Shown here piece after piece: positions 37,789 through 49,600 of a DNA stretch of 64,000 bases (the first letter of the stretch is position 1; each line of letters starts with the position of its first letter). The notes beneath the pieces were generated by a model. That model did not search any database and was not told the origin of the DNA. It saw only the letters and a program-made list of their open reading frames with translations. The DNA is taken from positions 5,940,164-6,004,163 of the forward strand of contig NC_084768.1 of NCBI RefSeq assembly GCF_028858725.1. Reading direction: 5' to 3'. Position numbers and translations under genes: made by a program. Source of the stretch: Colius striatus (Eukaryota > Chordata > Aves > Coliiformes > Coliidae).

Positions 37789-40700
37789 AGAGCTGGTCTG
37801 TCACCTTTGATAGACTGACACTGCTGTGTGTTTTCCCAATGGCAATCTGGAGAAGGGCTGTCTACCAGGCACACAGTGCTGCTCTCAGGGCTAGGCTGAA
37901 ATTCCACAAAGCTGGCACAAACTGATGATGATACTGCTGAGGGAAATGGCTCTGCTGCCCTCTCCTCCCTCCTTCCCTCCCCCCATGTGTGCAAATGTTT
38001 CTGCAGACAATGTCTACTTGGGTAAGCTAAACAGGCCTGGGGCAGAGGCCTCAGCACTAGTGTGCTCTCTATTCACCCTGCAAATTGTGGTATGGTCTGT
38101 GGCACAGCTCTGGGCCACTCAGCACCCTTCCCAGCACAGGCCAGCGGCTGTCCCGCTGCTGGCAGTTTGTGTGTAGTGCTGTTGATAGCAATAAGGGAGT
38201 TCAGCTGTATGGACACAGGCCGTTCCTTGCAATAAGTAGATATGAAAAGTAACTATAGTATCTTGTCATTGTTCTGTAAATCTGGATAAGCTGACTGCAT
38301 AGCTGCTTGGCCTTGGACTCATAGGTTTCATATTCCTGCCCCTCTGTTTTTGCTGGACAAAAAAGTAAATGAGTAGCACAAAGACAAGAGCATTTGGAAA
38401 CATGTGGCATGAAATGCTATACCTAGTTTTTGTGTTCCATCCAAGCATCTTTGTATATGGTGGAAAGGCCACCTGAAATTGGAAGTATGCAAACACTGAA
38501 CAGTAACCACGATGTCACCTGGGTTTGACACTTGATATTTTATTAGAAGTTGCAGGCTTTACTCACCAATAGCCAGTGCCAGGACCTGAGCTGTGCTTGA
38601 CAAAACTAAGAGGCAAACATGTCCAGGGTTGAAGCCATACTAGAATTTGCACTGCTAAGAGTCAACTTACTTCATCCAGCATGTTGGTGCAGAAGTTCCC
38701 TGAATGAAAACAGCAGAAGGCACTATTTGAAGGATTGCTTTCATTATATCCAGAGGCCAAGCTTTTGCACGTGCTGTGTGGTACTTTGAAACTGCTCTGC
38801 TTAACCACTGAATCAGAGTAGCTTCTAGGCAGCAGAAATGATTTCTTAATGAACTTGAATGGACAGGCTTCCTATTGCATTTGAACACCAAGGTGCGCTG
38901 CTCTCCTTTCCCATTAGAACTGCAAAGTTCACCTGCCTCTACGTAATTATTGCCTTTTACCTACCCATTCCTTTATTATTGCTAGATGGAAGCATGGACA
39001 TAGAGCTCTTACCCTCTCCATTAGCACTGCATTCAAGGTAAAAGTGGATTTGGTTTCATAAGATAAAATCATGTATTGGTTACACTTAATGCTGTGATAA
39101 TTTTCTACTGCTTCATTTCAGGGTTTGCTCTTAATATGTAGCCTAGCAAAAGTCTTCTAACATGTCTGTTTTCTTCATTCTTTTATAAGCTAGAAGAGTC
39201 TAGTGGTGCAGACACTGTCAGCACTACCTTTGTTCTCTCTTCATACTTGTATTTCAGACAATAATCTCCGGGAAACAATCCTATTCCTGGAAATTCATCA
39301 CATTCCACAAAGTTGTGTGGCCTCACTAATGGTGTTCTTCAGCTGCTTCAAGTGATTCAGTGGAACTTCCATTTGTGTTTGAGATTCCTGGAAGGTTTGT
39401 CACATACAGTGCTCTAAAAATGCAGTAGAGCAGACGAACAAAGCATAGAAAAATGCACAGTTCAGTCTCTTATTATTAGCCAGTCTAAATGGGAAGTTGA
39501 CTACTGCGAAGTTGGCGTCGTAAAGGTCTTGAGTGTGCATATATAATTTTTAGCCTCCTGCTGAACAAAGAGTCATTGTACCATATACAATGGTCCAACC
39601 AACAGCTAGACCAAAACAACTTGCATAGATGTTTCATTTGTACTATAGTAAACAATCTTACCTCTCATCTCAGCTGCACGCAGACTTGGCTTAGTATGTA
39701 AGCCTCTGTGTGTGTGTGTATGCAAATACACACGGCCTCATTCTAAATAGTGGGATAGTTGTTCACATAGACAGAAACTTTTGGAAAGGCAGCCTGGACT
39801 TTTTGGACAACTCTGCAAATCACACCTACCAGAAACACCTACAACTGTGAGAAGAATGAAGCCCTCAGACGACGATATTTCAACTATGTGAACAGCTCAC
39901 AGCCACAGCTTGGAGGATGATACAAAAGTACTTCTAGAAGTAATGATAACGAGACTTGTAAATGGGGAGTCACTGGCCTAGCTGAGGTGTAGTCTCAGGG
40001 GAAGGCCAACTGTTAACAACCTAGGAAAGCAGAAAATAAAAATGAATCAGGTGCATGCTGTGTTTATGACACTTGAACAGTTGGACCGCAAGTAACGTAG
40101 GCCACTGATGGCTGTTATTTATACCCTCTCACCACCAAAATCTGTTCCTGTCTTCCTAAACACTGCTCGACCCTGTGAGGTTACCCACTTCTGAAGCTGT
40201 GCCCACCATGGCCTTTGTACCAAAGGAGTCCTGGAGCAGTGAAGTACATTGTCTTTTGGGTTGTTCCTTTACTGAAGTAGTATGAAGTACCCAGAGATGA
40301 AACTGTAAACCATCCCTCATTTTTTGTGGGTTTTTTCCCCCCATAGTTGGATTCAGATTGATTCCTAGTGAAGTGCAAGGCTCAAATATAGAATTGAAAA
40401 ACAACAGAGGAAAAACCCTTTTTTTTTAGGTGTATGCATCAAAATGGGGGCAAGTCTGAACACAGCAGCATAACTGCAGCAGCGTCAGAGGCATTCCAGG
40501 TAGGCGACTGTCAGCTAGTGAATAAGCACGGAGCCCTGTGCAGGATGTATGCCCACTGCCACTGGCAACAGCTCTGTTGGCCCAGACCTGTCATGTGTGA
40601 GCAGCAAAACGTGTGACCATTCATCCTGTGCGTGGGCCCAGTCTAATGATGCAGGAGGAGGTTGGGAGCTGCCTTCTGCCATCGCAGCAGTGACTTAAAG

Positions 40701-43700
40701 AATCCCACTGGTAGCGCACAAGAAGGGTGACATGGAGATTTTCATTCTGTTGTGCCTCTGCAGCTCCCAGTGTGGCCTGGGAACTGTGCTTCCACGCTGG
40801 GCATGAAAACTCACCCAGAACATGCTTTTACTGCCTAACACCTCAGTGATGCTTAGCACTAGAAATCAAAAAATGTGATTATCTGACCAGACTCTTCTGT
40901 ATCAGGAAGCCCATGACTCTTACAGCTACTGAGCTCATACGGGAGCTGCCAAACAACACTTCCCATTTTGTTGCTTATCAGCCAGCTATGGCTGTATCAG
41001 ATAATCCCCTTTGCAGGTAAGTTATTGACTAGCTCATCCCCAGTCCCCTTGAAACATCCTCTGTCCTGCCAGGCACCAAACCTCAGAGAACCATTTAGAT
41101 GTGTAGCTTTTTCAGTGTTGATCTGTTAGATTAGCACAAAACATTGTTTAAGTTTAGGCAGCCAAGGCTGCTGCTGTATTTTAGCATCTTCTAATTTTAA
41201 GGATCTGTTCTAATCCGGACTCTTTCCCAGCTAACAAGGATACCATATGTCTGATTAGTCAGGCTCCCATGCAAAATAGGAAGTTAAAAATTCCAGCAGA
41301 TTAACAAACATTTCTTTAATTGCTTATTTTGAGGTGGCTCTTTTAAACGACCACCAAAAAAAACAAGAGACCTGTTTCTCAAACATTTATTGCTTACATG
41401 TGTCAAAGGACATCTTCATTAAGAACGTGCTGTTTGTCATTTAAAATGATGATTGATTAACACAGTTTGCCAGCAGCAAAAGGATCTGCAAACACCTGTT
41501 TAAAGACTGTGGGCAAAAAGGGAGGTAATTCAGTGGCAGAATTTCATTCTGGGGGGGAACAGAGAAAAACATTCCAAGCTGAAGTCTAATGACACTGAAG
41601 GATGAAATGTCCAAACCCAAACCATGATGCAAAGGGAACTACCACCAACAGCCTATCGTATCTTAGCAGGATATCAGCAAAGGGAAGGAGTGCCGTGGAA
41701 CCAATGACAGTCCAATGCACCACTGGAGCCCAGATACCTGTCAGGATAGGTCACTGCTTTGGCAAGAAGAGAATTCCCTAAAGGTATAGCTGCTTTCTAT
41801 TAATTTATAGGCTCTCTGCATAAATTTGGTTGTAAGCAGTCTGGCTCTGACAGTATCACAGTCTGGCTTGCATGAGGGGCAGAAGGCTGTTGAGAAAATC
41901 AAGTATGGGAGAAAACCAAACACTTGAACTAAAGCCATCTCTTGGAGTGCTTGAATGAGGGAAAGAGATGGTATCCATGTAGAAAAAAACAAAAAGCCTG
42001 CATGTATGTCAGACCAGCATTTCAGTAGAGAGCCTCAGGGGGGACCGAGAGTTGGAAGAAAGCTGGAAGGCAGGACCTGGGGCAGCCTCAGCTCTCAGTT
42101 GGGGACAGTAAGCATGGTAACTGAGTCTTGTCCTATATCCTCACCCAGAAGTGTCTGTCCTTGCTCCTGTTTTATTCAATCATACCCGTAAAGGTGCATT
42201 GGTAGTAACAAATGCCTCTTATTCTGAAAGTAGCATTTAGTAATTATGAGGTTCTTGTGAGCTCTGGCTGATGGGCTGTATCCCCCTTGCTTCATGTGAG
42301 GTACCCCACTGGTTACAGCGCACCTCCAATCAGACAAGATGCTGTGTGCCATGAAGCACATGGCTCAGCGCTGTAATAGCCACACCAAGTGCTGCTGCAT
42401 TGCTCCCCAGTTAGGAAGAGGTTTTCAGACAGATAATGATGATCAGAAGTGTAACAGAGGTAAAGCATCACTCAAATCCAGAGCTCTGGTTCAGCCAAAG
42501 GTCAGAAAATGGGAGTTGGTCACTTTTCTTTTGGTATGTCTTTACCTCAGTTTTCTCAACAATACAAGGTATGTGGAGACAGTTGTCAATAGCTTCTGTA
42601 CAGAGAACCAGTTGGGTCCAATTTTTCCCTGTAATTTCACAGTTTTCATCGTAATCATACCAGTGATGAATGTGGAACCTCTTAGGAACAACAAAAGAGC
42701 TCATGAGAGTAAACATCCTTCCAGCATTTTCCTTCTGATTAAAGTAGCTTTTAGTACATAGGAAATGCTGCAGGCTCAGAAAATGCTGAGTGTACTCTTC
42801 ACCTTGCTCTGCAGCTTTGCTTCTCCTGCCCAAACTCAGCCCATAGCATCCATGCAGTAAGTATTTCCAGTGCACTGCTATTATTTAAACATCTGCTGCA
42901 CTTTAAACAATACTAATCTGGGGGGAGAGGGGTTAAAATGTACAACTAAAGAAAAGCAAACCAGGGGGAAAGATAAAATTTGAGTGAAACTTCAAGCACC
43001 TAAGAAACACCAGTGCTATGAAATAATGAGTTTTGGATTTGAGCTGAATCAAATCACAGCAGCAGTTTTTCAGTACTTCATCTGAAAGCAATTTAGCTCC
43101 TCTGTGTTAGCAGATTATGCTGTTTTCAACAGTTGTTGGAAAGATGACTGATGAAAAGCATTTTCATTGTGGGTGTTTCCAAATATAGACAAAGCTCTCG
43201 CACTCAACCTCGGTTTTTTGCCCCAGTCTCTCCTGCAGGAAGCTGAGAGGAGACGTGGTCTGTCAAGCTTTGCACAGCACCATCCCCTCAGCTCCCACTT
43301 CAGACCTGCTCTTGGGACCTCAGACTTTGGGGTATGGCATAGCCTTGAGTTTTTCAGGGTGCATCCTCAAAGTATCAAGGGATTGAAGAGATTAAACAAG
43401 AAAAAAGAAAACTTTGCACAGGAATCGGCAGAAGGCAGGGGCTGTATCCCGGCAGCTGCTATGCTGATGCTGAGCAAAGACTTCAGGATCAGGCATCCCA
43501 AAGGTGGATCACACCTGGGATTTGGCCCATGGGGGAGATAACTATTATGTGTGTCAATGTCCAGCTGGGTTTGGAGAGTGATCTGTGAGACTTTTAACTC
43601 TGGTGCAAATCAGCACTCTTCATGGTTCTGCTCGTGGTAGTGTTAAGTACTGCAAGGTAGCACTCAGTAGCAGCAATAACTCCTGGAGTTTGCAAGTTAT

Positions 43701-45379
43701 GAATGACAGGACAAGCAACAGTAAAGGCAAATTCTGCAGTTTGCAGTAATGGCATTTCTTATGTGACCTGTCCCACGTTCCTCTGGGGTCAATGAAAAAC
43801 AGAGACAGCCTGAAATCAAAGTATGTCCAAAACCTGCAGTCATGCAGATGGCTGAGTCCTCTTTCCATCCCACTCTAGTAGCAACAATACTTCCAGTGAA
43901 ATAAATACCTCCAAATTACTTCAGGTTTCACTTGCTCAGATAAATAATGCAGGAATTCACAAAGACATTAATTTCTACAAGCAGCAAAATCTTTCTAGTG
44001 GAGCAAATGTACTTGGAGCCCCAACTCTGTTTAATATCAAACATGAATTTTTGGGCCTTCTTCCACCAGAAGCTCACATACCAGAACTGCACTGTGCCTC
44101 CATCCTCAGACCCATCAGCTATAGTTATCTATGGACCATGTTTTCTATTGCAGTATCAGTGACCTTGCCTGTAATTATTCTTCACAGAGGAAGCCGAGCT
44201 CAGTCCTCTGAGTACTGCAGCAACTCTGAACAAAAATAACCCCAAAGTCCACAACAGGAAACGTTAACAATGGCAGGATTACTGGCCACCATGTCACCAT
44301 AAAATAAACGAGCAATTGCGAGGGACTTCAGGGAAAAGCAGCACCATGCTGAGGTAATGGGAGGGACTGACTTATGAGAAAAGATTAAATGAGCTAAGCG
44401 ATGACGAAAGGGTGAACAGACAACTGCATGCGAGTGTTTGAAAGAAGAAACCATCCAGCACAGGGAGGGATTCTCTAAGCTGCTGCCAGGAGTTAACAGT
44501 AATGGAAAGAAACCAATAAAAGGAAAATGAATGCAGCAGTCACCATAACGGTTTCTGTAGCTCAAAAAACAAACCCTGTGCTCCTGTCCATACGGAAAAT
44601 GTTGCTCATTTGTCCTGTTTTATTGCTCAGCCATATCCCCTAAAGCGTGGGGCTAATGCTTAGAATTATGTAACGGTGCGATATTGCTGAAATCTTCTGG
44701 GCTGGTGGCACTGAAGGGAGCTGTGCCAACAACCTCTTCCACCTCCTGCCAGACTCAGACCCTCATTTCTTGAGGTGCCTCCGAAAAGCAACTCTGCAAG
44801 GCAAAGCACTTAAGCAAATATTTCAGTCGCACAACGAGCTGAACTCCCACAGCTGTAAATCACATCAGTGATTCCCAGATGAGGAACCTGAGCCTGCCCT
44901 CAGCAGTTCCTGAAGCAGATGGGTCAGAAAGTATGCGAAGTGGGAATTACCCATGGCAGACCTTCAGTCCACATCCCCAGGCAGTTAATAGTTCTGCAGC
45001 AAACCAGCTGTGATGCCTCATGTTGTATTTGTTTCCATTAACTCCCTCCCAGTGGGCTTATATATTTGTATTTCTTTGTTTACATATTTATGCTGTCCCT
45101 AAGGGGATAGACACGCTATGCCTGAGGTTAGGGGAAAGGCATTAGAGGGCAAGCACCTCCCTCTGATGCAGAATTTCTCCCGTCTCTTCATTCCGACAGA
45201 GATGTAAATCTTTCTCGGAAATGTTGCACAAAAGTCCCATAAAATATGTGGTTTCTTTCAGCAGCAGTTTCTAGTCTGTGCCTTTTGAATGGCCAGGCCA
45301 GAAGTTTGTGTTTCCAATTGTCACTCTTTGAAACACTTTCCTATTGTCAATGCAAGTCCCGGGCGCTTTACAGCCTGCT

Positions 45380-46680
45380 GTCTTTATAGCCTTTCCGCGG
45401 CCCTGGGTGCTGCGGCGGAGGTCTTTCCATAACAATTTCTGCTGTCACTCTCCAGCCTCCGACCGCGGCCGCTCGCGGGTCCCCTCCACCCGCGTTACCT
45501 CCCGCGGCACCCGCCGCACTGCGTGAGGGAGAAAACCCACCTATCCCCCAGCACAGCCCGGGTTCGCCGCATTCCTTCGGCCAGCTCCCACCTCGCAGCT
45601 CCGCGCGGGGATGCCGCGGGCCCTCCCGGAGGCCTCGACTGCCGGTTACCGTTAGCGGCCCCCTTCCGCCTGGCGTGCGGGGGCGGGCGGAGCGCGGCCG
45701 TCCCGCCCGCGGAGCCGGCACGCCCGGAGCGCCGTCGCCAGCGGTGACCGCCCGGTTCGGCCGGCGCCCCCCAGCCGCCGCCGCCTGCGTCAGACCGGGG
45801 ACGTGGCCCCGCGGCCCGCGGGGGGCGGAGCGGCGGCGGGCGGAGCGCTGCTGCGGGCGGCCTCCCCGCCCCGCCCGGCCCGGCCCGGCCCGGCCCGCCG
45901 CGCTCAGCGCCGCTCAGCCCCGCACCGCGGTATGGTCGCGCTCCCGCCCGCCCGTCGCCCGTGACCGCGCGCCCTCCGCCCGCACGCACCAGGTAAGCCC
46001 GAGGGCATCGCCGTGGGAGGGGGCCCGGGGCACCGCGCGGGGACTCAGCCGCGGCGGGGCTCGGCGCCGCGTTCCCCGCGGGGGAAACGGACGCGGCCCC
46101 AGGCACCGCCGCGGGAGCCCAACTTTGGGGTCGCCGCCGTGTCCTCACCCGCAGAGGGGCGGCGGGAAGCGGCCGTGGCAGCCCCCTCCGTCCCGCCACG
46201 CCAAATCCCTCGCGGCCCATCGCACCCCGCCCCGGCCCCTTCCAGCAGGGCTCCTCCGCTGCCGGGCCACGGCTCTCGGGCGGCCCCGGGGATGCCCCGC
46301 GGGGCGGCGGCCCGGGGCCGAATGGGGCTTCCCGGGAGCGGGATTGGCGGCGGGGCGGAGGAGGCAAAGCAGTCGCCGTGGAAACGGGCGGCTCGAAGGA
46401 AGCCCTTGCTGGTATTTTCCCCAAAGCCATCCCGCGTTGCGAGGAGGCTGCGAGCAGCACGGGGGGGCGGCGGTTCAGCCGCGCTCCCGCCGCGCCGCCG
46501 CCGGGCAGAGGGGCTGCGGCCAGCGCCGTCCGCCGGTCCGCCCGCCGGTCCGTCTGTCCGTCTGCCCGCCGGTCCGTCCGCGGGCGCTGCGCGGGGTCCC
46601 GGCGGATCCCTGCCGCCGGGTCGGGGGTGGGAGCGCGGCCCCAGCGGCACCGCCGGGCTTCGGCGTTCGTGCCTCTGTTT
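45380..46680 (+). promoter_or_regulatory. LRRC8C: CpG island with the probable LRRC8C promoter
   Basis: Extreme GC and CpG density, in contrast with the flanks. It contains a TGCGTCA AP-1/CRE-like site (45786-45792), overlapping GC boxes (about 45865-45875) and four tandem CGGCC units (45876-45895), followed within about 100 nt by a near-perfect donor (ccag|gtaagc, 45992/45993). It is the only such island between LRRC8B and the LRRC8C coding exons, and the donor faces LRRC8C. TATA-less initiation near 45890-45930 is inferred. Long ORFs across the island on both strands are artefacts of low stop-codon density. Confidence 0.72.
45900..45992 (+). other. LRRC8C: Putative LRRC8C non-coding exon 1 with a short upstream ORF
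   Basis: GC-rich leader ending at the strong donor cag|gtaagc. It carries ATG at 45932 and an in-frame TGA at 45962-45964, a complete 10-codon upstream ORF. The first LRRC8C coding exon has its acceptor 4 nt before the start codon, so an upstream untranslated exon is required. The 5' boundary is uncertain. Confidence 0.55.
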
Positions 46681-49600
46681 TCAGAAAGACTTATAAAAAA
46701 CCCCTAACCAATCCTGATTTTTAAATCGGTTTAAAAGCAGCTCTATCTTGTCGCAGTGTGATGGGCGGTTGTGTTCGTTATTCGCCAGATGCGGTTTGTC
46801 TGGTTCACTGGAAAGAGTTGACCGAGGAACACGAGAGGCTCCTGAAAGACTGTCAAATGTGTCCTACTAGAATTTCGTTAGGTTGAAAATGTTTAAAAGC
46901 GGGGGGTTTTATGTTAGTATGTGAGTTATGGCTTGCCTTTGTAATTTTTCTTTGGTCTTGGAATATGTACTTTCTGAGAGGAAAGGCTCAGTGTTACAAG
47001 CAGCGCTGCTTGAAGACACGTTTGCTCCCCTAGAACCCTATAGGCTTGAGTGCTCCTGTGAAAAACTGAACAAGATAATGGAGAGAAAGATGGCAACGTG
47101 GGAAATAAATGATCATTTTAAATGTCCCTTCCCAATTCAGCCAAGTATGCGTATTTCCCCTCCCCTGCTATAGCAGACCTGCTATCACATTTCTTTTTGC
47201 CATGGGGAAAGCAGTGGGGCAGGTAGCACTTGCTCACGCTTTTCCCGGAATTCCCTTTTTGTCCCTGTGGTGCAGAGCCACGTTGGGAGCCAGGCTGAGC
47301 GCAGTTCTGAGTCGGCCCCTCGCTTTAACCTGGCCTTGGATTCTTGCAGTCTCAACGAGTGTCTGTGCCCAGCGGCTGCCAGCGAGACACAGCAGCCCAG
47401 TGCTGAGCACCTGTGGTTTCTGAATCATTTCCTCTTCCAGTTACATTCGAAGTTTGCTAAATGTGTGGCAGCCGTGATGCTGTTTTCTCCCAGTCTGAAT
47501 ACGAAAGGGCCCTGATGGAGATTTTACTGTAACAGTACTTTCTGTGGGGCTTCTGTAATGATTTACTCTTGGGACCACTCTTGGAAATAAATTTTCTGAT
47601 GGAAAGGCTAAAAACCTGTGTACTTTGTGTGCCTGGTATTGGAAGAGGCCAGTGCTGCTTGTCAGTGACGAGCAAAATCAGAGGCTGATAATTCTTCCCC
47701 CGGGTTCCTTGCCTCAGCACTTGCTGCTATCTTGCGCTAAGTTCCTGTACCAGTTCGAATAGATTTCCTGAGGCAGCCGCATCCCACCTCAGAATCTGTT
47801 TTTTGAGGCCCTCGGTAAGGGGCTGTGTCTGTCAGCAAGGCAGCATCCGTGCCGGGCAGCAGAGAGGGTTAAACAGCGTGCAAGTGGCCTGAGAGTGAGG
47901 CTGAGGAACACAGTAAGACCGAAAATAATGAATTGGGTCGGGGAGTGCTGGGAGGAGCAGTTCCCCTGATTGTCCACTAACCTCGGTTGCAACTGGTTGA
48001 AGTGGCCCCTATTGACTGCCAGAAAGACACTTCCCTGCCCAAGCCTTTTGGAATGCCGCGGGAAGTAAAACAAATTTCAATTACCATCCAAACAATTCAC
48101 AATAACAGGAGCTAGACTTTAACTTCACAGGATTTTTTCCTCTTTGAGAAAATTCAGTGAAAAGATATTGTCCTCTTTGTCAATAGCAAGGGAGAGGCCA
48201 TACATTAAAGAAAACCCTGACAATGAAACAATTTAACTCAGGGAAAAAAGAGAACCCCAAAATGCTTCCCTTAAAACCTTACTTAGTAACGCAAAGAAGC
48301 TATTCTTCTTACAAAATGAATTGTCAGAAGAATGTTAACAAGTGTTGGATTTCACATACCCAACATAATGGAAACTTTTCTCTCTTCTGCACCCTTTAGC
48401 TTTTTGCCCAGGGATTTTGTGTGACAAAGCTGATGCAAATTCAAGCTATAGTGCAAAAGAGTTTTGTGGGGGTTGTGTTTCTAAGATCTCTTCCCCACTG
48501 GGAAGATGTTAAACACGTATGAGTATGTCACTGCATTGCTTTCACTCATAATACAGGGCAGGCATCACTGTCTTCCCACCCCTGGCAGGCAGTGTCTTAG
48601 AGCTCTTGTTAAGCCTGAGAGACCCTGGACTAGCTTTCCTGCACTGTATTAATTTTACACTTTAGTGCCTAACACAAGCAGCTAATCAGGCACAGCATAA
48701 ACTGTATAACCACATCACCCAGAGAGGCTTGGACCAGGGTGATTTTTGCTGGCGTTTTTTTCCAATGTGGAAGTTGTGTCTGCTCTGTTTCCATCCCCCA
48801 TGAAGAGCTGCCTTACAAATCTGCTGTTTCATCGTGTCAGATTTTGAAAAGGCAGGATAGTGCCATGTATGTGCTTTGCACATTTTACCTGTTTGTTTGG
48901 GAGAACCCCACATTAAGGTACAGTGCATGCTTTTTCTTGGTGTTAAAGCAAAGCAAAGGCCCCCTCCAAAGCACAGAATGGCACCATTCTCCATGGGAAG
49001 TTGCTGACACTGTTGTCACAGCAAGCATACAAATTTCCACTGAATTTGAACCAGCATATGTGAAAACATTTGGTCATGTAGAGTGGCATTAAAAACCCCA
49101 TTTCTCTCTGTCAAAGCTAACTTCTCCATTGACTTTCAGGTGAGTAGCATCCAGCCTTTTACACTAACTTCAAATCCTGGGTTAAACTGGTCTGCTGAAA
49201 ACGGGGATGTCAGCTCACATCTCTCTTCAGTGGCAATAGCAGCACATAGTGATTTTGTATTGATGGGAATCCAAAATACAACAAGCTGGCAATAAGACTG
49301 CTGAAGTGCTGAGAACATTTCTGATTTTATGTATGCATTGCTGAAGGCAAGGTGGGAGCTTGGAATACTTGTGTGCTCTGGAGTGTATGGTGAAGGAGAG
49401 CACAGGTTAAGCCCTGCCCTGAGCATGCCACAGTGTAAGATCTGGATACACGTGTGTTTTACAGCAGAATGCAACAGCTCCGAAGTGCAGGTTGCTGTCA
49501 GAGAGCAGGTCTGATGTTCTGAGCGAGCACCATTAGCGATCTCATTTCCCAGTTGGTGTGAATGCTTGATGAGCTGTCCCAGGGTAGATAGCTTTCAAGC

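Larger units (their letters stand above)
27981..45350. other. LRRC8B-LRRC8C intergenic region
   Basis: About 17 kb of AT-rich sequence. I recognise only a solo LTR (32399-33263), a short CR1 tail (37712-37788) and small simple repeats such as tatgtatgtatgta near 30620 and tgtgtgtgtgta near 39709. Open frames here are under 200 codons, overlap one another on both strands and show no family I know. Regulatory elements or lncRNA exons cannot be excluded from sequence alone. Confidence 0.6.

Noticed and set aside
45495-46724. Overlapping 200-350 codon ORFs on both strands in the second CpG island
   Set aside because: Same low-stop artefact; composition-driven sequence with no family resemblance, crossing the inferred exon 1 donor.
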